From a bacterium (lineage in GTDB: Bacteria; Patescibacteriota; Saccharimonadia; UBA4664): 14,179 nucleotides of DNA. Shown here piece by piece: positions 1 through 6,785 of the stretch. A program made the translations under genes and the position numbers. The stretch spans positions 1 through 14,179 of the forward strand of contig DAIDKY010000017.1 of the NCBI GenBank assembly GCA_027449805.1, written 5' to 3'. Numbering within the stretch: position 1 is the stretch's first letter; every line of letters begins with the position of its first letter. The notes under the pieces are model-generated. The model was not told the DNA's origin, ran no database searches, and was given only the letters and a program-made list of their open reading frames with translations.

Positions 1-2501
1 AGCATGTGCTGATACGTTACCGAGGCCAGACCACCCGGATCAAGACCGCCCGGATCGATCAGCCCCCAGTTAAAGCCAGAGCCGTCGCTGCCCGTCTGAG
101 TATCATAGTAATTAGAGACATCGGTTATTCCGATCGAGGCCTCAAGGATAAGCTTACGAACGAGCTTATCGCCTTGCGTGTAATACTGGTTCGTCCCGTT
201 GTTCCAGAAACCGCTTTCGGTGTCCCAGATCGGCATACTTGGATGCCCGGCCGCTGTTAAGATCGCCTGGATCGATTGCATTTGGGCGACCTGGCCCTCC
301 TCTTCCCAGGATCTATTATGCCCGGTGTAAGGATGATCACCGATGGCGTCCATATAAGCAAAGCCGCCGTCATTGGCAACATCCTGCCAGAACCACGACG
401 AGGGACCCAAAATCGAACCGCCAACAACGGTATCGCTAGGAACCGCGCCTTTTACCGCCGTATAGAAAGGATGAATAATATTGTTAACGCAATAGTCCAC
501 ATTTGCCTGAGGACTAGATTGATTATTGCAGTAGGTATTATTCATCTCGTTCCAGGCCTCAAAGTACTTTACGTTGGAGAACAAGCTGGCAACCTGTGAC
601 GATAGGCTCATCATGATGTCGTGCGCGCTGGATGTCTGGCCATTTACTATGGCGCGATCCATATTCGAGGTATTACTAAAGACCTGCAACTCAAACTGCA
701 TTCCATCTTGTGCCGCCAATGTCGCGGCGGCCTGGATATCACTCACCTCGGCGGCCGGACAAGCCAGGGGCGTCGAGGCCGTCGGTACTTGATTGGTCGG
801 ACTTCCTCCGGTCCAAGTGCTGGCAAACGAGGCTAAACAGTCGTCAATGCCAAAACTACCTCGCAGCAGCTTCTGCCCCATCTCGTGCGCCACAGCTACC
901 TCGGACTGATTGGTGCCGCTAGGAATCGCCGCGAAGTTTAAAGTATCACCGGCAGCCCCGACGGTATAGCGGGTGCAGTCGGCGCCAACAACGGTTCCGT
1001 TTTTAATTAACTTGGCATCGACTTCGTAGAGATCCGGGTTGGCAGCAGGCAAAGGTACACTGACATTAACCGGCGCCGTAGGTGAACCCGATAGCTTACT
1101 GGCAAGAGTAAATGTGGTCGGCGTTACGGCTTGATTCGCCGTAACCTGCTGAATGGTACGAACCGTATAGCTTACGCTGTAATTGCTAGCCTCTGATACC
1201 CACCAGGGGTAAAACTCAAGATTAACCACCGGGGTCGTCCCACTGGCAAAGTAGTTATTGGTAGCGGGCGTAAAGAGTCCGGCGCCAATGCCAAACTTGA
1301 ACGGCGTGGTTTGAGGCGCCTGATAGATCGCCTGAGCATCGACACCGGTCACCTGAATTAGGTTCTGAGGCGTGCTAAATACGCCGCCGGTCTGGTAATC
1401 AAAGTTGCCGTTAACGACCTGTAGGTTGCTGTTCGCCGTAATACTAGGGGTAATGGCGATGAGCCCCGCGTTCGCTGAGTTGCCAGGTCCGTCTCCTACC
1501 ATTCCGAGATAGACGCCGGTGGGGTCAAAGAACTCAAGTCCATGGCCGGAGTCTGCCACCACAATATGCCCGCTGGCATCTTCATTTGCCGATGCCAATG
1601 TATAAAAATGCCACGGTCCATTGCCGCCGGCGCTTAAATCGGTACCCATATAAAAAGTCTGGGTCATTCCGGTAGGATCATAAATACGAACATACTCCCC
1701 ACCAATGGTATCAGCGCTGACGATATCATTATTGTGGGCAGTTGCCACATTGATAACACCGCCGATAACGTTATTGTTACCCATTGATGCACCGGTTGCG
1801 CCGTTAAAAGTGTTCGAGAATGCTTCGGTCGTTGTACCCGACTGCACGACAACACCCAGCCGGAAAACACTGTTGGCATCGGTGTAGCCGTACAGACCGC
1901 CCTGAATTAAACCTGTTGTAGTAGCATGCCAGACCTCGGTTGCGGCGGTATTGGTCCCGGCCGTCCAGCTCCAGCGCGAAACTACATCGCCGCCGCTCAC
2001 GTTATAGGTACCGACGTAAACATCACCGCCTGGATCAACGGCAAAGGTCTGTTTAATACGCTCACCTGTCTGACCAGAGGGTATGGTAATCGTAAAGGTG
2101 CCGATCGGAGTCGCCGAATTGGTCGTAGCATCATAGACTGTGAAGCTCGCCACATGAGTAGCGTCGTTGGTCCCGGTTAAGACGTACCAGCGAGAATCTT
2201 GACCGGTCTTGGACCAATAACGCACAAAGCCGTTGGTATTGGCGATAAGCTGGGTATCAGCCAACGCATCACCGTTACCATCCGTACCATGGTTGGGCAA
2301 TGCTGCGCCTGCATACTGCTCCACATCGGTAGCTGCCCGCTCGCCGCAAACCGGTACGGACGCAGATGCCAGTTCGGTCATAGCATGGCTACCGGGGTTG
2401 TTATGGATAGCAGCAAATTGAAAAGCTAAAACAAAAGCAATCAGGGCGATGCCAAGGGCAGCTCCCATCTGTTGCTTCTTTACTCCGAACCCTTGTCGCA
2501 T
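1..2501 (-). CDS. Secreted multidomain protein with clan GH-A-like glycoside hydrolase domain (3' end outside window)
   Basis: The reverse strand is open without a stop from an ATG at 2501 to the window edge, giving 833 codons plus two bases. Residues 8-9 are lysines, 13-32 are hydrophobic, and SHA at 38-40 could be a signal peptidase site, so export is likely. Residues about 60-350 are beta-rich and include an NHL-like stretch near 305-345 (VVADSGHGLEFFDPTG). A beta-sandwich-like linker follows, to about 530. The C-terminal part resembles a TIM-barrel glycoside hydrolase of clan GH-A: FEAWNEMN places a candidate acid/base at E652, DHPY places H723, and IWDTESGFW places a candidate nucleophile at E762. 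The spacing of about 110 residues suits strands 4 and 7. The substrate cannot be told. The likely role is extracellular or surface polysaccharide cleavage. The hydrolase assignment is motif-based; the open frame and secretion signal are firmer. Confidence 0.82.
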   Translation of the reverse strand, partial: MRQGFGVKKQQMGAALGIALIAFVLAFQFAAIHNNPGSHAMTELASASVPVCGERAATDVEQYAGAALPNHGTDGNGDALADTQLIANTNGFVRYWSKTGQDSRWYVLTGTNDATHVASFTVYDATTNSATPIGTFTITIPSGQTGERIKQTFAVDPGGDVYVGTYNVSGGDVVSRWSWTAGTNTAATEVWHATTTGLIQGGLYGYTDANSVFRLGVVVQSGTTTEAFSNTFNGATGASMGNNNVIGGVINVATAHNNDIVSADTIGGEYVRIYDPTGMTQTFYMGTDLSAGGNGPWHFYTLASANEDASGHIVVADSGHGLEFFDPTGVYLGMVGDGPGNSANAGLIAITPSITANSNLQVVNGNFDYQTGGVFSTPQNLIQVTGVDAQAIYQAPQTTPFKFGIGAGLFTPATNNYFASGTTPVVNLEFYPWWVSEASNYSVSYTVRTIQQVTANQAVTPTTFTLASKLSGSPTAPVNVSVPLPAANPDLYEVDAKLIKNGTVVGADCTRYTVGAAGDTLNFAAIPSGTNQSEVAVAHEMGQKLLRGSFGIDDCLASFASTWTGGSPTNQVPTASTPLACPAAEVSDIQAAATLAAQDGMQFELQVFSNTSNMDRAIVNGQTSSAHDIMMSLSSQVASLFSNVKYFEAWNEMNNTYCNNQSSPQANVDYCVNNIIHPFYTAVKGAVPSDTVVGGSILGPSSWFWQDVANDGGFAYMDAIGDHPYTGHNRSWEEEGQVAQMQSIQAILTAAGHPSMPIWDTESGFWNNGTNQYYTQGDKLVRKLILEASIGITDVSNYYDTQTGSDGSGFNWGLIDPGGLDPGGLASVTYQHM

Positions 2502-2517
2502 TACACCCACTAAAGCT

Positions 2518-2546
2518 TTGTTATCTTGCTAATGCTTACAAATCAA
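2518..2546 (-). promoter_or_regulatory. Possible promoter of the secreted hydrolase gene
   Basis: On the minus strand TTGATT (2541-2546) and TAACAA (2518-2523) are separated by 17 bp. Transcription would start about 10 bases before the ATG at 2501. No good Shine-Dalgarno sequence is visible, only a GTGGGTG stretch. The -10 match is only moderate. Confidence 0.4.
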
Positions 2547-2581
2547 TAATACCATGTTACGGCGATAAAATTAGACCCTTC

Positions 2582-2590
2582 TGCTACAAT
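2582..2590 (+). promoter_or_regulatory. Extended -10 promoter of ychF, probably leaderless
   Basis: TGCTACAAT is an extended -10 element (TG at 2582-2583, TACAAT at 2585-2590). It lies seven bases before the ATG at 2598, so transcription should begin at or next to the start codon. No convincing -35 is seen, which is acceptable for an extended -10. No Shine-Dalgarno sequence is present. Confidence 0.6.
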
Positions 2591-2597
2591 GGTGTCC

Positions 2598-3650
2598 ATG
2601 TCTACTAGCCTAGAAATCGGAATCGTCGGCCTGCCAAATGTCGGCAAATCAACCCTCTTTAACGCCCTGACCAAAAGCGACGCCCTGGCGGCGAACTATC
2701 CGTTTGCTACCATCGACCCTAACGTCGGGATCGTCAGCCTGCCCGATCCCCGGCTCGGCGAGTTGTCCAAACTATACAATGATTCCAAAATTATCCCGGC
2801 GACAGTAACCTTCGTCGATATTGCGGGAATAGTTCGCGGTGCCAGCGAAGGCCAGGGTCTAGGCAACAAGTTCTTGGCCAATATCCGTGAGTGCGATGCT
2901 ATCGTGCAAGTTGTTCGCAGCTTTAAAGACGACGACGTGATCCACGTCGACGGCAAGGTTGATCCTGCGGCAGATATCGAAACTATCACGACCGAACTTA
3001 TTCTGGCCGACCTGGCAACGATCGACAACCGTCTCAAGAAGCTCGAAGGAGCCGATAAAGCCGCTGCGGAAACTGCCCGAGCCGAACTCGATGCCGGTCA
3101 CCCTCTGTCGTCCACCAAGCTTGATCTTGAACCGCTCCGCGATCTACAGCTGCTTACCGCCAAACCCTTTATCTACGTCTTTAATCTCGATGAAGCCGAG
3201 TTAAGCGATGAGGCTCGCCAAGCCGAGTTATCGGCCCTGGTAGCTACGGCCAAGGCGGTCTTCCTATGTGCTCAAGTCGAAGCTGAACTCAAAGATCTCG
3301 AGCCCGGGGAAGCACATGAATTACTGACAAGTCTGGGTCAAAATGAGAGCGGACTTGATCAATTAACCAAGATAGGCTTTGACACCCTGGGTCTGCAGAC
3401 TTACCTCACGGCCGGACCCAAAGAGGTACGCGCCTGGACGGTGCGTCAGGGAGCCACGGCACCGGAGGCCGCCGGAGTGATTCATACCGATTTCCAAAAG
3501 GGATTTATAAGGGCCGAGATCGTAAGTTTTAACGATTTGATTGCCGCCGGTTCACTGGTGGCGGCGCGCGCCGCCGGCAAGGCGCGACTCGAGGGCAAAG
3601 ATTATGTGATGCGCGATGGCGACGTCGTCGAGTTTCGGTTTAGTCCCTAG
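2598..3650 (+). CDS. ychF: Ribosome-associated ATPase YchF (OLA1 family)
   Basis: The protein has 350 residues, close to the usual 360 or so. The P-loop GLPNVGKST lies at 11-19, followed by the family signature NYPFATIDPNVG and the G3 region DIAGIVRGASEGQGLGNKF. The G4 position reads NLDE (196-199) rather than NKxD, the feature that makes YchF/OLA1 prefer ATP over GTP. A coiled-coil insertion covers about 125-170 and a TGS domain ends the protein (from about 270 to YVMRDGDVVEFRFSP). The family binds ribosomes and is linked to stress responses and translation. I chose the ATG at 2598 rather than the in-frame ATG at 2589, because the latter overlaps the -10 box and gives a longer N-terminus than the family has. 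The 3' end overlaps tlyA on the other strand by 11 bp. Confidence 0.96.
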   Translation: MSTSLEIGIVGLPNVGKSTLFNALTKSDALAANYPFATIDPNVGIVSLPDPRLGELSKLYNDSKIIPATVTFVDIAGIVRGASEGQGLGNKFLANIRECDAIVQVVRSFKDDDVIHVDGKVDPAADIETITTELILADLATIDNRLKKLEGADKAAAETARAELDAGHPLSSTKLDLEPLRDLQLLTAKPFIYVFNLDEAELSDEARQAELSALVATAKAVFLCAQVEAELKDLEPGEAHELLTSLGQNESGLDQLTKIGFDTLGLQTYLTAGPKEVRAWTVRQGATAPEAAGVIHTDFQKGFIRAEIVSFNDLIAAGSLVAARAAGKARLEGKDYVMRDGDVVEFRFSP

Positions 3651-4362
3651 ATCGCAAGAGTAAAAACCTTTCAAGGTTACCCTTGGAGCCAGCCAGGCCA
3701 GAATCAGCCTCCGCCTCTACCACGAAATACCGATCAATCCAGGCGCGCAGATCCGCCAACACAGCATCGCGCTCCTCCCCCATCGGGATAACGCCGCCGT
3801 ATTTATCGGCCAGCGCCTTGCCCGCCTCAAACTGCGGCTTGACCATGGCCACGATCGGCGCACCCGGCGAAACGAGCTTGACGACGGCGTCGAGGATTTT
3901 GGTGAGAGAGATAAACGAGACGTCGATAACCGCAATATCGGCCGGCACAGGGATAACCGCCTCGCGGATATCGGTCCGCTCCATAACGACGACCCGAGGA
4001 TCCTGACGGAGTCGATAGGCTAGCTGTGCTGTGCCGACATCGACGCAATAGACCTTGCTGGCACCAGCCTGCAGGACATAGTCAGTAAAGCCGCCGGTCG
4101 ATGAACCGACGTCGAGAACGACCCTGCCCTGAAAGTCGAGACCAAGAGCTTGAACTACCGAGGCCAGCTTCTCCCCGGCCCGGGAAACGTAGTGCGACTG
4201 GTTTTTTAGGTGCAGAGTGATCTGGTCGTCAAACGACTGGCCCGGCTTGTCGAGGATCCGACCGTCGGTCGATACCTGCCCGGCCATAATGAGGGCCTGG
4301 GCCTTGGTACGAGTATCGGCCAGACCGCGCTCGACCATAATAATGTCGAGTCGCTGCTTCAC
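3640..4362 (-). CDS. tlyA: TlyA family rRNA 2'-O-methyltransferase
   Basis: This is a 240-residue protein with an N-terminal S4 RNA-binding domain (about 3-60, RLDIIMVERGLADTRTKAQ) and an FtsJ-type SAM-dependent methyltransferase domain. The SAM site is DVGSSTGGFTD at 84-94. A catalytic K-D-K-E tetrad can be placed at K65, D147 (DVSFISL), K175 (MVKPQFE) and E231 (NLERFL), with spacing like that of mycobacterial TlyA. The expected product is a ribose-methylated ribosomal RNA; some relatives modify both 16S and 23S. The start is GTG, four bases after the efp stop, with no clear ribosome binding site, so translation is probably coupled to efp. It is the last gene of the rpsF operon and ends inside ychF; no terminator hairpin is visible there. 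Confidence 0.93.
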   Translation of the reverse strand: MKQRLDIIMVERGLADTRTKAQALIMAGQVSTDGRILDKPGQSFDDQITLHLKNQSHYVSRAGEKLASVVQALGLDFQGRVVLDVGSSTGGFTDYVLQAGASKVYCVDVGTAQLAYRLRQDPRVVVMERTDIREAVIPVPADIAVIDVSFISLTKILDAVVKLVSPGAPIVAMVKPQFEAGKALADKYGGVIPMGEERDAVLADLRAWIDRYFVVEAEADSGLAGSKGNLERFLLLRSRD

Positions 4363-4366
4363 AAGA

Positions 4367-4930
4367 CTACTTCTGTCGCTCGAGGTAGGCTCCGGAACGA
4401 GTATCGACCTTTACGCCGTCGCCTTCGTTAATAAAGAGCGGTACGTTGGTCTCGACACCGGTCTCGAGTGTAGCCGGCTTAAGGGCGGTCGTTGCAGTAT
4501 CGCCCTTGGCTCCCGGATCGGTCCTAGCCACCTTAAGGTAGACCGAGTTGGGCATCTCCAATCCAATAACGCGATTTTGGAAGGTCAATAATTGGACCTC
4601 GGAGCCTTCGGCAATAAAACGTGCCTGGTCGCCCAGGATATCGCCGGAGACGGTCGTCTGTTCGTAGGTGGATTGATCCATAAAGTTATATTCGTCGCCC
4701 TCTTTGTAGAGAAGCTGCACCTTTGCACGACTAACCTCGGCCGACTGTATCTTGTCTGATGAACGAAAACTCTTCTCGACGACGCCGCCGGTAAGAAGAT
4801 TCTTTAGTTTAACCTGGACTACAGCCCCGCCACGCCCCATGGCATGATGAGAGTAGTCGGTGACGCGATACGGGGTACCGTCGATCTCGACGAGAACGTC
4901 TTTCTTAAGGTCGGTGTGTCCGTAAACCAT
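4367..4930 (-). CDS. efp: Elongation factor P
   Basis: The protein has 187 residues and the three beta-barrel domains of EF-P, ending in the conserved NVPLFINEGDGVKVDTRSGAYLER. EF-P binds the ribosome between the P and E sites and relieves stalling at polyproline stretches. The domain I loop that reaches the peptidyl-transferase centre reads HAMGRGGA, so the tip residue is R33 where E. coli has the modified lysine 34. This resembles the arginine type that EarP rhamnosylates in Pseudomonas, but the loop differs from KSGRNAA and no earP gene is near. The residue may be unmodified or modified by another enzyme. The gene sits 11 bp after rpsR and 4 bp before tlyA, in one operon. Confidence 0.96.
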   Translation of the reverse strand: MVYGHTDLKKDVLVEIDGTPYRVTDYSHHAMGRGGAVVQVKLKNLLTGGVVEKSFRSSDKIQSAEVSRAKVQLLYKEGDEYNFMDQSTYEQTTVSGDILGDQARFIAEGSEVQLLTFQNRVIGLEMPNSVYLKVARTDPGAKGDTATTALKPATLETGVETNVPLFINEGDGVKVDTRSGAYLERQK

Positions 4931-4941
4931 TGGAAAGTTGC

Positions 4942-5160
4942 CTATTTAACGACGAAAGGCAGCAAAGCGATGTGACGAGCGCGCTTCAGGGCAACCGCGA
5001 CACGGCGCTGGTGGCGCAGGCAGTTGCCGGTACGCTTGCGGCCTTCGATCTTACCGTAGCTAGAGAGATAGCGCTGGAGTAGTTTTACGTCTTTGTAGTC
5101 GACCACTTCGATCTTCTCGGCGCAGAAGCGGCAGACCTTTTTAGAATAGAAATTAGCCAT
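4942..5160 (-). CDS. rpsR: 30S ribosomal protein S18
   Basis: This is a 72-residue basic protein with the S18 signature from YKDVKLLQRYLSSYGKIEGR to NCLRHQRRV. It keeps C10, C13, C47 and H50, which would form a zinc site, so this is the metal-binding form of S18. S18 forms a heterodimer with S6 on the platform of the small subunit, and rpsF lies two genes upstream. The gap to ssb is 32 bp and to efp 11 bp. Confidence 0.97.
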   Translation of the reverse strand: MANFYSKKVCRFCAEKIEVVDYKDVKLLQRYLSSYGKIEGRKRTGNCLRHQRRVAVALKRARHIALLPFVVK

Positions 5161-5192
5161 AATTGATCCTGTTTAGGGTTTGGTTGATTGAT

Positions 5193-5645
5193 TTAGAATG
5201 GAATGTCGTCGAGATTTACCTTGGCGTCCTCGTCGAGGTCCTTGATAACGACGTCGTCGCTCTTCTTGCTGGCGGACTTTGGCTCAGGAGCCTCGGATGC
5301 ACTGGCGGTCATACCGGGAGCATCAAGGAAGTTTATGTCGGATGCAACGATCTCGGTGCGACGCTGCTTAACACCGTCCTTCTCCCAACTCTGGGTCTGG
5401 AGCCGTCCGATAACCATGACCTTTCGTCCTTTGGACAGATACTGGGCAGCTAGCTCACCGAGCTTGCCCCAGGCAACTACCTCGTGAAACTCGACTGCCT
5501 CTTTGCGCTCTCCGCTGGGGTCGTTCCAGGTGCGGTTAGTGGCAACGGCAAACGATGCGACCTGCTGGCCGCCGGGAGTCGAGCGAAGCTCGGGATCCCG
5601 CGTTAAGTTGCCCATAATGATGGCTTGATTAAAGCTCTTGGCCAT
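5193..5645 (-). CDS. ssb: Single-stranded DNA-binding protein
   Basis: The protein has 150 residues. Residues 1-108 form the OB fold that coats single-stranded DNA, starting with FNQAIIMGNLTRDPELR and including WNDPSGERKEAVEFHEVVAW. A charged, probably disordered linker follows. It ends in the acidic tip LDDIPF, the docking site for repair and replication partners. The start overlaps the end of rpsF by 17 bp, which indicates translational coupling. The order rpsF-ssb-rpsR is widely conserved in bacteria. Confidence 0.97.
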   Translation of the reverse strand: MAKSFNQAIIMGNLTRDPELRSTPGGQQVASFAVATNRTWNDPSGERKEAVEFHEVVAWGKLGELAAQYLSKGRKVMVIGRLQTQSWEKDGVKQRRTEIVASDINFLDAPGMTASASEAPEPKSASKKSDDVVIKDLDEDAKVNLDDIPF

Positions 5646-5967
5646 TCTTTACCTCTTTCTTCTCCGGCGCGGCCGGATTAACTTCATGTATTACCAGAAT
5701 GTGGCGCAGAATCTCCTCGGTAATGAGGATCTGATTCTCCAGCTCGCGTACCTTGCCGCCTTCGAGTTCGATCTCAAAGTAGACGTAGATTGCGAAATCC
5801 TGTTTCTTAATACGGTAAGCGAGGCGTTTCTTGCCCCAGTTGTCGCGCTTAATTACGCGTCCGCCGACGGTCTCAACGAGACTCTCGACTTTGGCGATAG
5901 GTGCCTCAACATCGATCTCTAGATCGGGGTGAAGCAGTACCACCAGCTCATAGGTTGGTTGCTGCAT
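5629..5967 (-). CDS. rpsF: 30S ribosomal protein S6
   Basis: This 112-residue protein has the S6 ferredoxin-like fold: YELVVLLHPDL at the N-terminus, then GGRVIKRDNWGKKRLAYRI and an ILRHILVIHE strand. A charged tail (EKKEVKNGQEL) ends it. It binds 16S rRNA as a dimer with S18. An AAGGA ribosome binding site lies a few bases before the ATG at 5967. It is the first gene of a five-gene operon with a leader of about 90 bases, which contains a hairpin. Confidence 0.96.
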   Translation of the reverse strand: MQQPTYELVVLLHPDLEIDVEAPIAKVESLVETVGGRVIKRDNWGKKRLAYRIKKQDFAIYVYFEIELEGGKVRELENQILITEEILRHILVIHEVNPAAPEKKEVKNGQEL

Positions 5968-6013
5968 TTAAATCCTTTCTCCGGAACCCTCGCGCTCTTT
6001 CTAAAGCCTCGGG

Positions 6014-6036
6014 TGCGTCTGGTTGCAATAGACGCA
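6014..6036 (-). promoter_or_regulatory. Hairpin in the rpsF operon leader, candidate S6:S18 autoregulatory site
   Basis: In the transcript, TGCGTCT (6030-6036) can pair with AGACGCA (6014-6020) across a nine-base loop. The 3' side continues ACCCGAGGC (6006-6013). Many bacteria control rpsF operons by an S6:S18-binding leader that mimics their 16S site and has a CCG-containing loop. The hairpin is seen directly; the regulatory role is inferred. Confidence 0.45.
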
Positions 6037-6044
6037 GGAAGGTT

Positions 6045-6086
6045 AGCTCATTTAACTACCGGATTATAGCTTTTTGAGCTCATTTA
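6045..6086. repeat. Two 10-bp direct repeats flanking the rpsF -10 box
   Basis: AGCTCATTTA occurs at 6045-6054 and again at 6077-6086, 32 bp apart from start to start, about three helical turns. The distal copy touches the rpsF -35 box and the proximal copy covers the first transcribed bases. This layout suits a regulator binding two sites on one face of the DNA. Confidence 0.55.
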
Positions 6087-6091
6087 GTCAA
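6063..6091 (-). promoter_or_regulatory. Sigma70 promoter of the rpsF-ssb-rpsR-efp-tlyA operon
   Basis: On the minus strand TTGACT (6086-6091) and TATAAT (6063-6068) are separated by exactly 17 bp. Transcription should start near 6056. It is the best promoter in the window and fits strong expression of ribosomal proteins. Confidence 0.88.
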
Positions 6092-6113
6092 TAAAATGGG
6101 TTTGGCGTACAAT
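6085..6113 (+). promoter_or_regulatory. Promoter of the PRC-barrel gene, probably leaderless
   Basis: TACAAT (6108-6113) ends six bases before the ATG at 6120. TAGTCA (6085-6090) lies 17 bp upstream as a weak -35. That -35 shares its bases with the -35 of the divergent rpsF promoter. There is no Shine-Dalgarno sequence. Confidence 0.6.
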
Positions 6114-6119
6114 AGTCGC

Positions 6120-6659
6120 ATGTATGCACTCGCCTCCAAACTTATCGGGCTGCCGATATTAAGCCTTCAGAACGCTGATACTATCACGCGTGTTGCAGGA
6201 TTCGTAATGGAGATTAAGAGTCTCGAAGTTGTCGCTTTTACCTGTGAACCGCACCCTCAAATCGGCAAACACCCTGTCCTTCTGCTGCGTGATGTACGGC
6301 AGGTCGCAATCGATTGTCTGCTCGTCAATACAGCCGAGGATCTAGTCGAAGCCGAGGATATCGTGCGCCTGGCTCCACTGCTAGAACGAAATTTCGATCC
6401 GCGCGGACTTAGAGTCGTAACCGATCTTAAACGCCGTATAGGAAAGGTCGAAGACTATACGATCAACCTCCAGACTTATCATTTACAGAAGATCTATGTT
6501 AGACAGTCGCTCGTCCATTCTTGGATCGGGGCGAGTTTGATCATCGACCGGTCGCAAATCCTAGAAGTTAGCGAACGTGAGTTTATCGTCCGTGATGCAA
6601 CTATCAAAACATCTCATGGAACAAACGTGCTGGCGCCGAAGCCAGTACCCAAGCAGTAG
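6120..6659 (+). CDS. PRC-barrel domain protein
   Basis: The protein has 179 residues from the ATG at 6120; the upstream in-frame ATG at 6096 is rejected because it would lie before the -10 box. Residues about 4-75 (SKLIGLPILSLQNADTITRV, then an internal KSLEVVAFTCE strand) and about 95-160 (DLKRRIGKVEDYTINLQTYH, then IIDRSQILEVSEREFIV) look like two PRC-barrel beta domains in tandem. PRC barrels bind RNA or protein partners, for example in RimM and in photosynthetic reaction centre subunits. No signal peptide or membrane segment is seen, so it should be cytoplasmic or peripheral. Its partner is unknown. It is divergent from the ribosomal operon and followed by a separate short promoter. Confidence 0.8.
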   Translation: MYALASKLIGLPILSLQNADTITRVAGFVMEIKSLEVVAFTCEPHPQIGKHPVLLLRDVRQVAIDCLLVNTAEDLVEAEDIVRLAPLLERNFDPRGLRVVTDLKRRIGKVEDYTINLQTYHLQKIYVRQSLVHSWIGASLIIDRSQILEVSEREFIVRDATIKTSHGTNVLAPKPVPKQ

Positions 6660-6665
6660 AGACCC

Positions 6666-6694
6666 TTGTCTAGTCAAAGTACTTACGCTAGAAT
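6666..6694 (+). promoter_or_regulatory. Sigma70-like promoter between the PRC-barrel gene and recX
   Basis: TTGTCT (6666-6671) and TAGAAT (6689-6694) are separated by 17 bp. The expected start is near 6701, reading rightward toward recX, which lies on the opposite strand. It could drive the small reading frame at 6720 or an antisense transcript into recX. Confidence 0.5.
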
Positions 6695-6719
6695 CGTTAC
6701 ATAGTATGAGGTTGAGCCA

Positions 6720-6785
6720 TTGGTTATCGTTGCATTGTGGATCCTTGCTCTTGGGCTAGCCTACCGGCTCGTCGCGGCTAGGTAG
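6720..6785 (+). CDS. Possible 21-residue membrane peptide, TTG start
   Basis: This frame opens with TTG nine bases after the end of a GAGG sequence (6708-6711) and ends at TAG 6783-6785, overlapping the recX 3' end by 8 bp. The peptide is one hydrophobic helix (VIVALWILALGLAY) followed by RLVAAR, matching a single-span inner membrane peptide with a positive C-terminus. It lies about 20 bases after a plausible promoter. It may also be chance; such short frames cannot be proven from one sequence. Confidence 0.35.
   Translation: MVIVALWILALGLAYRLVAAR

Noticed and set aside
6..2429. Several plus-strand frames of 60-107 codons across the left region
   Set aside because: They lie opposite one continuous reverse frame with signal peptide and enzyme motifs; their products are of low complexity and lack family features.
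2696..3101. Reverse-strand frames inside ychF
   Set aside because: They are shadows of a strongly conserved gene.
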